The notes under the pieces: model-generated
What the model was told of the DNA's origin: nothing
Databases searched by the model: none
Seen by the model: only the letters and a program-made list of their open reading frames with translations
In this document: positions 1 to 6,691 of the stretch, piece by piece
How the letters are laid out: every line of letters begins with the position of its first letter
Position numbering within the stretch: position 1 is the first letter of the stretch
Program-made: the position numbers and the translations under genes
Assembly: GCA_964348685.1 (NCBI GenBank)
Contig: CAYGDM010000015.1
Span: 1 to 19,918 of the forward strand
Length of the DNA stretch: 19,918 nt
DNA from: DALYDP01 sp964348685
Lineage (GTDB): Bacteria > Patescibacteriota > Gracilibacteria > Peribacterales > Peribacteraceae
Direction: 5' to 3'

Positions 1-31
1 GGCCCTTTCCATGGGGAAACGGGATGGTCTG

Positions 32-67
32 AAAAAGCGGCAGGGCATCGTAGGCGCACCCTGCCGC
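32..67 (-). terminator. Rho-independent terminator of the lipoprotein gene
   Basis: A perfect 9-bp stem (37-45 with 59-67, GCGGCAGGG/CCCTGCCGC) and 13-nt loop is followed on the minus strand by five T (32-36). It lies 17 nt after the stop codon of the minus-strand lipoprotein gene, so it probably ends the gatB-to-lipoprotein run. Bases 1-31 beyond it hold nothing I recognise. Confidence 0.88.
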
Positions 68-83
68 CAGTCAAGAATTCCAC

Positions 84-557
84 TCAGATCTTCTTCATCG
101 CCGTCGTCATCACCAAGGCGCCCGTGGGGATTTCGATGGTCTTCTTATCCGTGAACTCTCCGATCTCGACCATCTCGTCGAGGCTGCGGTGGCTCACGAT
201 CAGCGTGTTCACGCCATCCATGCGGACCTGGAATTCATCGCCGCCGCCGGCCCACCAACACTTCAAGGTCAGGATCGCGCCATCCGTGGGCATTTCTTCT
301 TCGCCGCAGCCGGCGTAGTCGCCGATCGCGTGTTCGGTGACCTCGTTGGGGTCGGCGGTCGTGCCCACGAGCAACGCGACATGCGACGTTTGCATGCCGG
401 TGTCGTCGGTGCCTTTGTCTTCCAGGAGCCAGCCGATGGTGACGTGGGCCATGGCTTCCGCGGATCCTTCTTGAGCAGCTTCATCGGCAGCGGGGCCGAC
501 GCATGCGGAAAGGGCGAGGATCGATAGAGAAGCGAGGACGAGGGGGGTGGTGCGCAT
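84..557 (-). CDS. Putative lipoprotein, paralog of the 1541-2101 lipoprotein
   Basis: This is a 157-aa predicted exported lipoprotein of unknown function. Residues 1-19 are a type II signal peptide with lipobox LSAC (C19 would be lipidated). The C-terminal two thirds match the lipoprotein encoded at 1541-2101: both have a CGxEE(M/I)PxDG stretch, then CWWAG, GDEFQVRM and NTL(I/V)V. The two CWWAG-region and CGxEE cysteines are conserved and could form a disulfide (inference). The reading frame is open to 671, but I start at 557 because that ATG gives the signal peptide and leaves the upstream gene intact (14-nt gap). A TACACT -10-like box lies 6 nt before the ATG and there is no SD. No named family was recognised. 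Confidence 0.8.
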   Translation of the reverse strand: MRTTPLVLASLSILALSACVGPAADEAAQEGSAEAMAHVTIGWLLEDKGTDDTGMQTSHVALLVGTTADPNEVTEHAIGDYAGCGEEEMPTDGAILTLKCWWAGGGDEFQVRMDGVNTLIVSHRSLDEMVEIGEFTDKKTIEIPTGALVMTTAMKKI

Positions 558-563
558 AGGAGG

Positions 564-569
564 AGTGTA
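564..569 (-). promoter_or_regulatory. Candidate -10 box (TACACT), leaderless-type
   Basis: TACACT ends 6 nt before the ATG at 557, just past the stop codon of the upstream gene. No convincing -35 is visible. The support comes mainly from the same placement at many other genes in the window. The same TACACT hexamer precedes the lipoprotein gene at 19847. Confidence 0.4.
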
Positions 570-571
570 GA

Positions 572-1495
572 TCAGGAGAGCGGCGACTCGAAGCATAATT
601 CGTGCATCTCTTCGTTGTAGCGATCTGGGAATGATTCCGCATCGCCGCGCAGATATGCTTCCATGTACCAATTGGCTGCGTTGCGTATGACGAGGTCGCT
701 GTCGACATTGGAACTCAGACTTTCGTAGGCGGTTGTACGCATGTCGTATGGGAGGTGGAGCGCCGCGTTATCGTGTTCGTCCGCCGGCTGCCAGACGCCG
801 ATGTCCATGTCGATTTTCTGGAGGGATTGTTTGTGCAACGCATAGAGCGTTGCGCCGAGTTCCGGGCGTTTGTAGATGAAGGGTCGTTGGCCGTCCACGA
901 TGCCCGACGGTATCGGGGACCATCGTTCGGTCGATGCTTCACCGAGCTTCTGCGCGTCGCGAAGGTACTGTGCGTACTGGCGGAAAAACGCTTCGTGCTT
1001 GTGGTCGATCCATAGCTTTTTTCGCTCTCGCAGTCCGCGCTCGACGGCGCGTCGCGTTCCCATGCCGATCAGAGATACCGCATTGTCGTAGTTGGAGAAC
1101 AGCTCAGCTTCCCGTGCTTCCGTGAGCGCGAGGATCGGCGCGGTCGTCGGGTGGTGTTTCGGCTCATAGAGCGCACGCGCAGCCACGCCTGACAGTTTCA
1201 TGAGCATACGTACGTTATCGATGTACGTCGCCATGAGAGGTCGAACGGCGCGCTCGGCTTCTTCTTGTTCTGGAACATTCCACGCTTCATGAATTGCTTC
1301 GTGTATGCGGTCGATGTTCGTTTGGATGACGGCATAGGATGTGAAGCCTTCGGAGGAAACACCCGCTTCCTGAAGATACGATTCCGCATCGTCTTGCAAC
1401 GGCCACAATTGATCGCGTAGTCCGCGCACTCCCCGACGATCGAGGATCGCGTCGGTTTTTGTGAAGAGGACTTCGTCGAAACTCAGATGTTCCAT
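572..1495 (-). CDS. Hypothetical protein, mostly helical, unknown function
   Basis: This 307-aa protein belongs to no family I recognise. It has no signal peptide, membrane segment or obvious catalytic motif. The composition is rich in Ala, Glu, Arg, Leu, Tyr and Trp, with long runs that look alpha-helical, so a soluble cytoplasmic helical protein is likely. The frame extends to an ATG at 1522, but I prefer the ATG at 1495 because a promoter-like pair (TTGCGG, 17 nt, CACACT) ends 8 nt before it, as at neighbouring genes. It sits between two paralogous lipoprotein genes on the same strand (46 nt after the first, or 18 nt with the longer start, and 14 nt before the second). A functional link to them is only inferred. 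Confidence 0.72.
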   Translation of the reverse strand: MEHLSFDEVLFTKTDAILDRRGVRGLRDQLWPLQDDAESYLQEAGVSSEGFTSYAVIQTNIDRIHEAIHEAWNVPEQEEAERAVRPLMATYIDNVRMLMKLSGVAARALYEPKHHPTTAPILALTEAREAELFSNYDNAVSLIGMGTRRAVERGLRERKKLWIDHKHEAFFRQYAQYLRDAQKLGEASTERWSPIPSGIVDGQRPFIYKRPELGATLYALHKQSLQKIDMDIGVWQPADEHDNAALHLPYDMRTTAYESLSSNVDSDLVIRNAANWYMEAYLRGDAESFPDRYNEEMHELCFESPLS

Positions 1496-1503
1496 AGCGA
1501 AAG

Positions 1504-1532
1504 AGTGTGCCGTTCGGCGCATGATTCCGCAA
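1504..1532 (-). promoter_or_regulatory. Candidate promoter of the 307-aa gene
   Basis: TTGCGG (1527-1532) and CACACT (1504-1509) are 17 nt apart, and the -10 ends 8 nt before the ATG at 1495. The match to consensus is modest. It supports the shorter of two possible starts. Confidence 0.35.
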
Positions 1533-1540
1533 CGCTCAAC

Positions 1541-2101
1541 TCAGCTTCTCATAACTCCCTCACCGGGAACAGGAACGATCGGAAGGCCTTCGGGAATCGT
1601 CATGCTCTTGAACGGCTTGAACTCCGGAACCCCTTCCATCCCTTCGCCTACTTCGCGATAGTCGACGACGAGCGTGTTCGTGCCCTCCATGCGGACCTGG
1701 AATTCATCCCCGGATCCGGCCCACCAACAACGCAGGACCAACAGCGGACCGTCTTCGGGTATCTCCTCAAAGCCACAGCCCATGTAGTTGCCGAGTGCCA
1801 CGGTCTGCGTTTGTCCCTCTGCCGTCACGACAAATGCGACGTCGAAGTACGAATCTAAATCCTCGCCATCGGTTCGCGTCAGGTCCACTTTCCAGCCGAT
1901 CATGACGCTGTTCTCTTTCTCGTGGATGGCCATGCGATCTTCCAGTTTCCGGACACGATCATCAAGGTTCTCGAGCCCTTCTTGTGTCTGTTCAATGCGC
2001 TTTTCCATACTCTCAACAACGCCTTCATTCGTCCTATCGGCGACGCATGCGGAAAGGGAGAGCAGCGAGAGGGAAGCGAGGACGAGGGGGGTGGTGCGCA
2101 T
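1541..2101 (-). CDS. Putative lipoprotein with coiled coil
   Basis: This 186-aa lipoprotein starts with a type II signal peptide nearly identical to that of the 84-557 gene (lipobox LSAC, C19). Residues about 25-62 form a heptad-rich, Glu/Arg-rich coiled coil (ESMEKRIEQ, NLDDRVRKLEDR) that the paralog lacks. Residues about 65-186 are the shared domain with CGFEEIPEDG, CWWAG and GDEFQVRMEG. The coiled coil next to the lipid anchor resembles a spacer or trimerisation stalk, as in Lpp-like proteins, which is inference. The start lies 12 nt after the gatB stop. A TAGGAT box ends 6 nt before the ATG and no SD is present. The function is unknown. Confidence 0.8.
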   Translation of the reverse strand: MRTTPLVLASLSLLSLSACVADRTNEGVVESMEKRIEQTQEGLENLDDRVRKLEDRMAIHEKENSVMIGWKVDLTRTDGEDLDSYFDVAFVVTAEGQTQTVALGNYMGCGFEEIPEDGPLLVLRCWWAGSGDEFQVRMEGTNTLVVDYREVGEGMEGVPEFKPFKSMTIPEGLPIVPVPGEGVMRS

Positions 2102-2107
2102 ACGCGC

Positions 2108-2113
2108 ATCCTA
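2108..2113 (-). promoter_or_regulatory. Candidate -10 box (TAGGAT) in the gatB-lipoprotein gap
   Basis: TAGGAT fills the 12-nt gap after the gatB stop and ends 6 nt before the lipoprotein ATG. No clear -35 is seen. The same TAGGAT hexamer precedes the exonuclease start at 5331. Confidence 0.4.
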
Positions 2114-3562
2114 TCATCCGAGCGCCTTCTTCAGCAGCTCGTTCACCGTCGCGGGGTTCGCCGAGCCCTTGCTCAATTTCATCACCTGGCCCACGAGCGC
2201 GCCGAGCGCGGCCTGCTTGCCGCCTTTGTAGTCCTCGACCGATTTCGGATTGGCGGCGATCGCTTCGTCTACGAATTTCTGGATGGCACCGGTGTCCGTC
2301 ACCTGCTTCAAGCCTTTCTCGTCGATGATCGCGTTCGCGCCTTTGCCGGTTTCGACCATCGCCGGGAGAATTTCTTTGGCGGCGTTCGCGGAGATGGTCC
2401 CCGCGTCGATCGCGGCGACGAGTTCCAGGATCGCGTCGGCGTTCGGTCCGTCTGAGGCCGTCTTGTTCGCGGCTTTCAATGCGCCTTGGAGCTGGGTGAG
2501 CACCAAGCTCGATGCGCGCTTCGCGTCGCCGGTCTTCTGCCACACGGCATCGAAGATCGCCGCGAGAGGTGCATCGTCCAAGAGCTGCAGTGCTTGCGCT
2601 TCGTCGACGCCGGCATCGGTGTAGCGCTTGCGGAGCTGACGGGGGAGCGCGGGGAGTGCTGCGGCTGCGGCAGCGATTTCTTGCTGCGTGAAGTGCAACG
2701 GCGGAATGTCGGGCTCCGGGAAGTAGCGGTAGTCCATCGCGCCTTCCTTGTCCCGGAGCATGCGTGTCTTTCCTTCGTCGTCCTGCCAGCCCACCGTGAT
2801 GTCACCCTTCATGGGTCCGTTCGTTTCTTCCCAGAGGGCGCGCAGCCGTTTTTCCTCGTACTGCAGCGCTCGCTCCAATGCCTTGAACGAGTTCAGGTTT
2901 TTGATTTCGCTGCGGGGGTTGAGCTTCTCGGTGCCTTTTTCGCGCAGCGAGATGGAGGCATCGAAACGCATCATGCCTTTGAACATGTCGGCGTCCGAGG
3001 CGTCGACCGCGATCAAAATGCGGCGGAGTTCTTCGGCGAAGGCGACGGCTTCTTCTTTTGAGCGCAGGTCCGGTTCGGTAACGATCTCCATGAGCGGCGT
3101 GCCCGCGCGATTGTAGTCGCAGAGGGTTTTGCTGCCGCTGTGCGTCAGTTTGCCCGCGTCGTTCTCCATGTGCAGGCGGTGGATGCGGCAGACGCCTTCG
3201 CGCGTGGTGCGGCCGCTGTCATCGCGCAGGTCGAAGTGCACGACGCCGTGTTGTGCAAGCGGGTGGTCGTACTGCGAGATCTGGTAGCCGTACGGCAAGT
3301 CGGGGTAGAAGTAGTGTTTGCGGTCGAAGTGGCAGTCTTCGGCGACGGTGCAGCCGATCGCGAGCGAGGCCTTCACGGCTTTGGCGATCGCTTCTTTGTT
3401 CGGCACGGGCAGCGTGCCGGGGTGGCCCATGCAGATTTCACAGACGGTGGTGTTCGGCTGTTTATCGAACGCGTCGTTATCGCACCCGCAGAACATCTTC
3501 GTCTTCGTGCTCATTTGGGCGTGGACCTCTAGGCCTATGATTACTTCTAATTCTTTGGGCAT
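2114..3562 (-). CDS. gatB: Asp-tRNA(Asn)/Glu-tRNA(Gln) amidotransferase subunit B
   Basis: GatB is the kinase/tRNA-binding subunit of the GatCAB complex, which amidates misacylated Glu-tRNA(Gln) and Asp-tRNA(Asn) using ammonia from GatA. The 482-aa length fits the family. Near the N-terminus are the diagnostic EVIIGLEVHAQ and PGTLPVPNK, and the FCGC plus CEIC pairs match the zinc-binding cysteines of some bacterial GatBs. A C-terminal YqeY-like helical tail (about 330-482) is present. The frame also allows GTG at 3571, but that abuts the -10 box directly; I prefer ATG at 3562. gatA and gatC are not in the window. The gene is divergent from the sigma factor gene and followed closely by the lipoprotein genes. 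Confidence 0.97.
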   Translation of the reverse strand: MPKELEVIIGLEVHAQMSTKTKMFCGCDNDAFDKQPNTTVCEICMGHPGTLPVPNKEAIAKAVKASLAIGCTVAEDCHFDRKHYFYPDLPYGYQISQYDHPLAQHGVVHFDLRDDSGRTTREGVCRIHRLHMENDAGKLTHSGSKTLCDYNRAGTPLMEIVTEPDLRSKEEAVAFAEELRRILIAVDASDADMFKGMMRFDASISLREKGTEKLNPRSEIKNLNSFKALERALQYEEKRLRALWEETNGPMKGDITVGWQDDEGKTRMLRDKEGAMDYRYFPEPDIPPLHFTQQEIAAAAAALPALPRQLRKRYTDAGVDEAQALQLLDDAPLAAIFDAVWQKTGDAKRASSLVLTQLQGALKAANKTASDGPNADAILELVAAIDAGTISANAAKEILPAMVETGKGANAIIDEKGLKQVTDTGAIQKFVDEAIAANPKSVEDYKGGKQAALGALVGQVMKLSKGSANPATVNELLKKALG

Positions 3563-3571
3563 GTCGGCCAC

Positions 3572-3600
3572 AGCCTAGGGCTCGGAGCCGCTTTTCTCAA
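3572..3600 (-). promoter_or_regulatory. gatB promoter
   Basis: TTGAGA (3595-3600) and TAGGCT (3572-3577) are spaced by 17 nt. The predicted transcript start is about 3565, only a few nt before the ATG at 3562, so the mRNA would be essentially leaderless. The -35 lies 3 nt from the -35 of the divergent sigma factor promoter. Confidence 0.6.
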
Positions 3601-3603
3601 TGG

Positions 3604-3631
3604 TTGACGGTGCTTTCTCGAGGCGTACAGT
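3604..3631 (+). promoter_or_regulatory. Promoter of the sigma factor gene
   Basis: TTGACG (3604-3609) and TACAGT (3626-3631) are spaced by 16 nt. The -10 ends 10 nt before the ATG at 3642, so little or no 5' UTR is expected. It is back to back with the gatB promoter. Confidence 0.55.
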
Positions 3632-3641
3632 ACGCCCTCCC

Positions 3642-4271
3642 ATGAACGCCCCCACGCGCCTGCCGGAAGCCGAAAACAACCAGAGTGAACTGGCTGATTT
3701 GGTCTCGCGCGTCCAAGACGGGGACCACGAGGTATTTGGAGAACTCGTCTCCCGATTCGAACAGCACGTTCTGGTTATCGCGATCAAGCGTTTGGGTAAT
3801 TTCCACGAAGCAAAGGATCTTGTGCAAGACGTGTTCATCCAGGCGTTTGAGAAAATAGGTCAGTTGCGGGAGCCTGAGGCATTTGCAGGATGGCTACGCT
3901 CTATCACGATGAACATGGCAAGGAATCATATAAGGCAAACGATGAGACGCCGGCGTGTTTTGTCGTTCATGGACGAAGTGGGCGGTGAACCATTGAGCCT
4001 TCGTTCCCATGACGATACAGAGCCTATTCATAGCCTTCTCATAGAAGAAGCACGCCAGCAATGTCGCGATGGATTGGAGTGTCTTTCTGAGGTGGATTAC
4101 CGAACGCTCGAATTGTTCTACATCGAAGATAATTCGATCAACGAGATGGTTGAAATTTTGGGAGCCGAAGAAGGGCGGAATATGCCAAAAGGAACTATCA
4201 AGCGGCGATTATACGTCGCGCGAAAGCGCCTCGAGAGTGTGCTTCAGGATGAGATTGGCAGCGACTTCTGA
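3642..4271 (+). CDS. ECF-type RNA polymerase sigma-70 family factor
   Basis: This 209-aa sigma factor has region 2 at about residues 20-110 (DLVQDVFIQAFEKI, then a Trp-containing GWLRSITMNMARN segment) and region 4 at about 140-205 ending in GTIKRRLYVARKRL. Regions 1.1 and 3 are missing, as in group 4 (ECF) factors that direct RNA polymerase to special promoters. The helix-turn-helix of region 4 seems lengthened: about six extra residues (GRNMPK) lie between EILGAEE and GTIKRR. The frame is open to 3600, but the promoter fixes ATG 3642. No anti-sigma gene is adjacent. The gene uses more AT-rich codons (ATA, AGG) than its neighbours, a possible sign of transfer. Its stop abuts that of convergent def. 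Confidence 0.88.
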   Translation: MNAPTRLPEAENNQSELADLVSRVQDGDHEVFGELVSRFEQHVLVIAIKRLGNFHEAKDLVQDVFIQAFEKIGQLREPEAFAGWLRSITMNMARNHIRQTMRRRRVLSFMDEVGGEPLSLRSHDDTEPIHSLLIEEARQQCRDGLECLSEVDYRTLELFYIEDNSINEMVEILGAEEGRNMPKGTIKRRLYVARKRLESVLQDEIGSDF

Positions 4272-4727
4272 TCACAGCACCGCGGCCGCCGAGACGTAAT
4301 CGATGATCAGTTTTCCGTCCAAGTGGTCCGTTTCGTGCTGCACGACGCGCGCGTCCATGTCGGAGAGTTTCAGTTCTTTCTTGTCGCCGCGCGCGGTTTG
4401 GTACTGCACGACGATCTCCACCGCGCGGGAGACGGGCACCCAGATGCCCGGCAGGCTGAGGCAGCCTTCTTCGGCGGTTTCGGTGATCTTCGACTTCCAG
4501 GTGATCTCCGGGTTCACGAGCGGGGTGAGGCGGCCGTTGATGCGCGCGATGCACATGCGCATGTCGAGGCCGACCTGCGGCGCGGCCAATCCCAGGCCGT
4601 CGGCTTTCACCGTGGCCTTTTCCATCTCCTTCAACAATTTTTGCACCTCCTTCGTCACTGCGGGGACGCGCTTCGTCTTCGTCCGCAGGATTTTCTGGTC
4701 GGCGCCGGTGACGATCTTCAGGGCCAT
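4272..4727 (-). CDS. def: Peptide deformylase
   Basis: Def removes the formyl group from the N-terminal methionine of nascent proteins. All three family motifs are present in the 151-aa protein: motif 1 GLGLAAPQVG (44-53), motif 2 EGCLSLPG with metal ligand C89, and motif 3 QHETDHLDG with H131, E132 and H135. The metal site is therefore complete. The C-terminus ends shortly after motif 3, so this is a short form. A GATAAT box lies 9 nt before the ATG and overlaps the stop codon of the exonuclease gene upstream. The stop codon is directly against the stop of the convergent sigma factor gene. Confidence 0.96.
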   Translation of the reverse strand: MALKIVTGADQKILRTKTKRVPAVTKEVQKLLKEMEKATVKADGLGLAAPQVGLDMRMCIARINGRLTPLVNPEITWKSKITETAEEGCLSLPGIWVPVSRAVEIVVQYQTARGDKKELKLSDMDARVVQHETDHLDGKLIIDYVSAAAVL

Positions 4728-4736
4728 GCTCCGTAG

Positions 4737-4742
4737 ATTATC
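4737..4742 (-). promoter_or_regulatory. Candidate -10 box (GATAAT) of def
   Basis: GATAAT matches five of six consensus bases and ends 9 nt before the def ATG, overlapping the exonuclease stop codon (4738-4740). No good -35 is visible, so read-through from the upstream gene is equally possible. Confidence 0.4.
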
Positions 4743-5331
4743 GCACTCCGGCCGTTTGGGCCACCGCCTGCGCCAAGCGCGCCTTTTTCCGCAGCTCGTC
4801 GCACGACTGGATCTTTCCGAAATCGATCATCTTGAGGAGGATGTTCGCTGTTTGCAGCACGTCGGGCAGCGCGCGGTGGCGGCCTTCGGGCAGCGGCATG
4901 TTGAAACGTTCGCTCAGCACGTCGAGGCTGTGGCGGAATGCCTGCGGGTACAAGCTTTGGCTGAGGCGCATGCTGCAGAAGCACTCCGGCAGTTCGACGT
5001 AGCCCCAGCAGAATTCCTTCTCGTTCTCGAGGAAGCCCATGTCGAATGCGGCGTTGTGGGCGACCAAAATCGAGCCCTGCGCGAATGCTAAAAATTCTGG
5101 CAACACCGACATGATGGTCGGTGCGGCGTTCACGTCTTGGTCACTGATGCCGTTGATCTGCCGCGCTTCGGGCGGAATCGGACGTTCCGGGTTCACGAAA
5201 CTCTCGAATGTCTTCTCCGTGATTTTCCCGTTCTCGATGCGCACGCCCGCGATCTCGACGATGCGGTGCCCTTTGCGCGGGTCCAAGCCGGTCGTTTCGA
5301 TGTCGAAGACGGTGAGGACGGGCAGCGGCAT
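4738..5331 (-). CDS. DnaQ-like DEDDh 3'-5' exonuclease
   Basis: This 197-aa protein is an RNase T/DNA polymerase III epsilon-type exonuclease. Exo I is FDIETTGLD (D10, E12), Exo II is VAHNAAFDMGFL (D97) and Exo III is HRALPD (H152, D157), so the full DEDDh metal-binding catalytic set is present. It could be the proofreading subunit of the replicative polymerase or a stand-alone repair or RNA-processing exonuclease; no clear polymerase-binding tail is seen, so I give no symbol. It is divergent from nth and lies 10 nt upstream of def. A TAGGAT box ends 7 nt before the ATG. Confidence 0.93.
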   Translation of the reverse strand: MPLPVLTVFDIETTGLDPRKGHRIVEIAGVRIENGKITEKTFESFVNPERPIPPEARQINGISDQDVNAAPTIMSVLPEFLAFAQGSILVAHNAAFDMGFLENEKEFCWGYVELPECFCSMRLSQSLYPQAFRHSLDVLSERFNMPLPEGRHRALPDVLQTANILLKMIDFGKIQSCDELRKKARLAQAVAQTAGVR

Positions 5332-5338
5332 GACGCCG

Positions 5339-5344
5339 ATCCTA
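5339..5344 (-). promoter_or_regulatory. Candidate -10 box (TAGGAT) of the exonuclease gene
   Basis: TAGGAT ends 7 nt before the ATG at 5331, in the short divergent region shared with nth. No convincing -35 was found. Confidence 0.4.
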
Positions 5345-5389
5345 CGGTGTCGCGTTCGTCCGCGGTAGCAGTTTTAGTTGACGTTGTTG

Positions 5390-5395
5390 TACGCT
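5390..5395 (+). promoter_or_regulatory. Candidate -10 box (TACGCT) of nth
   Basis: TACGCT ends 6 nt before the GTG at 5402. The match to consensus is weak (TAnnnT) and no clear -35 is present. It is reported because its position repeats the pattern seen at other genes. Confidence 0.25.
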
Positions 5396-5401
5396 CGTTC
5401 C

Positions 5402-6094
5402 GTGCGTCGAAAGCATGGAATTCCACTGGCAACGGTGCTGAAGAAATTGGACCGCTTGTACGATCCGCCGCGGACGTTTCTCGATTTCCGGACGCCTCTC
5501 GATTTGCTCGTGGCGGTCATCCTGTCGGCGCAATGCACCGATGTGATGGTGAATAGGATCACGAAGGAAACGCTCTACGCGAAGTACAAGACATGTGAAG
5601 ATTATCTGAAAGTTTCCCGCCCGGAATTGGAGCAGGACATCCGCCGCAGCGGGCACTACCACAGCAAAGCGAAGTACATCCAAGAGACGTGCCAGATCCT
5701 TCTGAAGAAGCACGGAGGCGAGGTGCCGAAGACGATGGAAGAGTTGGTCGAGCTGCGCGGTGTCGGTCGGAAGACGGCGTCGGTCGTGCTCAGTGCAGCG
5801 TTCGGGATCAACGCCGGCATCGCGGTCGACACGCACGTGCAGCGCCTCTCGCAACGTTTGGGTTTATCGATGCACCATGATCCGATCAAGATCGAACTCG
5901 ATCTCCAAGCGGCCGCGCCGCAGAAGCGCTGGCGCGATGTGACGGTGTTGCTTATTTCTCATGGCCGCGCGGTCTGCACGGCGCTGAACCGGAAATGCGG
6001 CGCGTGCGTCTTCAAGAACGAGTGCCCGTCGTCGCTGGTGCTTGGAAAGGCTGATCTCGCCAAACCGAAGCCAAAAAGAACGTTTTCATCCTGA
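5402..6094 (+). CDS. nth: Endonuclease III (DNA glycosylase/AP lyase)
   Basis: Nth removes oxidised pyrimidines and cleaves the abasic site in base excision repair. The 230-aa protein has the helix-hairpin-helix LRGVGRKTAS with the catalytic lysine (K124), the catalytic Asp in VDTHV (D143), and the four iron-sulfur cysteines C192, C199, C202 and C208 with the C-x6-C-x2-C-x5-C spacing, so the [4Fe-4S] site is intact. The start is GTG 5402; an in-frame TTG at 5378 would add eight residues unlike the family. It is divergent from the exonuclease gene. The C-terminal tail is Lys/Pro-rich. Confidence 0.96.
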   Translation: MRRKHGIPLATVLKKLDRLYDPPRTFLDFRTPLDLLVAVILSAQCTDVMVNRITKETLYAKYKTCEDYLKVSRPELEQDIRRSGHYHSKAKYIQETCQILLKKHGGEVPKTMEELVELRGVGRKTASVVLSAAFGINAGIAVDTHVQRLSQRLGLSMHHDPIKIELDLQAAAPQKRWRDVTVLLISHGRAVCTALNRKCGACVFKNECPSSLVLGKADLAKPKPKRTFSS

Positions 6095-6116
6095 TCCGCC
6101 TTAGGAGGACGAAGGA

Positions 6117-6144
6117 TTGACATATAATATTATTGTGGTAATGT
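6117..6144 (+). promoter_or_regulatory. Strong promoter of the small membrane protein operon
   Basis: A perfect TTGACA (6117-6122) is followed after 16 AT-rich nt by TAATGT (6139-6144) with an upstream TGG that makes an extended -10. The predicted start near 6151 leaves a 5' UTR of about 55 nt. The spacer begins with TATAAT directly after the -35. The 9-mer TTGACATAT recurs in the promoter at 9172-9199. Confidence 0.6.
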
Positions 6145-6206
6145 ATCGTTAATCCGCACCGTCGTGGTTCGGGTATTCGGAAGATGCATCGCAAAGGAGT
6201 GCTCAC

Positions 6207-6332
6207 ATGCATCGTCAGTTCGTTCGCACCGTCGGTATCGTTCTTACCTTTCTCGGATCGGTGATGGCGCGTCGTTATTACTACGTGCGTCCCCGGTCCT
6301 CATACCCATTAGAAGGAGGTTGTCGTGAGTAG
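6207..6332 (+). CDS. Small protein, 41 aa, possible membrane peptide
   Basis: This short gene is supported by its signals more than its sequence. A good SD (AAAGGAG, 6193-6199) lies 7 nt before the ATG, a strong promoter lies upstream, and its 3' end overlaps the next gene by 8 nt, which suggests translational coupling. The 41-aa product has a basic start (MHRQFVRT), a short hydrophobic stretch at about 9-21, and an Arg/Tyr-rich middle. The hydrophobic part is short for a full membrane span, so it could instead be a leader peptide that controls the downstream gene. The function is unknown. Confidence 0.6.
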   Translation: MHRQFVRTVGIVLTFLGSVMARRYYYVRPRSSYPLEGGCRE

Positions 6333-6606
6333 AACTTTTGGAAGCAGACCATGGGGAATGAACGAGTACTTCGTGCTCGCCCTCTGCATCATTATCCCAT
6401 TGGCCGCAGCACTCGCATTAATCGGTTCGCAGCGTCTGTGGGAACCCCTGCAACCTCCGCAACCGCCTCCCGCGAAGCAGATGGCGCCCATGTCGGGCGC
6501 GGAATGGAATACTGCAGACGAGATCGGGTATCGGTTTAGGATCATGAAGGATCGCGTTCTTCATGGACCGTTGCAGCAAAACGAACGACACCGTCGCGTC
6601 AAATGA
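6325..6606 (+). CDS. Small single-pass membrane protein, 93 aa
   Basis: The start is GTG 6325, fixed by a perfect SD (AAGGAGGT, 6313-6320). The product has one clear hydrophobic span at about residues 15-34, a Pro-rich linker (PPQPPPA, about 44-50), and a soluble charged tail rich in Arg, Gln and Asn. No family was recognised. It is cotranscribed with the 41-aa gene that it overlaps and is followed by a rho-independent terminator, so the two form a self-contained operon. dipZ downstream has its own promoter beyond the terminator. Confidence 0.72.
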   Translation: MSRTFGSRPWGMNEYFVLALCIIIPLAAALALIGSQRLWEPLQPPQPPPAKQMAPMSGAEWNTADEIGYRFRIMKDRVLHGPLQQNERHRRVK

Positions 6607-6634
6607 AAGATGGCCGGTGTGCGGACAATTCGTT

Positions 6635-6671
6635 AAACAGGCCCTCGGCATCCGCCGAGAGTCTGTTTTTT
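6635..6671 (+). terminator. Rho-independent terminator
   Basis: The inner stem is CTCGGC (6644-6649) with GCCGAG (6654-6659) around a 4-nt loop. The outer stem pairs AAACAG (6635-6640) with CTGTTT (6663-6668), and a six-T run ends at 6671. It separates the small membrane protein operon from dipZ. Confidence 0.85.
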
Positions 6672-6673
6672 CA

Positions 6674-6682
6674 TGCTATGAT
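6674..6682 (+). promoter_or_regulatory. Extended -10 promoter of dipZ
   Basis: TGC followed by TATGAT (6677-6682, five of six consensus bases) lies directly after the terminator and 9 nt before the ATG at 6692. The -35 is poor, as expected of extended -10 promoters. Confidence 0.5.
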
Positions 6683-6691
6683 TCGGGGCAT

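Noticed and set aside
1..31. Possible gene fragment at the left edge
   Set aside because: No frame with recognisable protein sequence is seen before the terminator.
558..563. AGGAGG next to the lipoprotein start at 557
   Set aside because: It reads as an SD only on the plus strand. On the coding strand it is CCTCCT, so it cannot serve this gene.
6123..6128. Perfect TATAAT right after TTGACA
   Set aside because: It is adjacent to the -35 with no spacer, and no -35 lies 16-18 nt upstream. It is more likely part of an AT-rich spacer than a second promoter.
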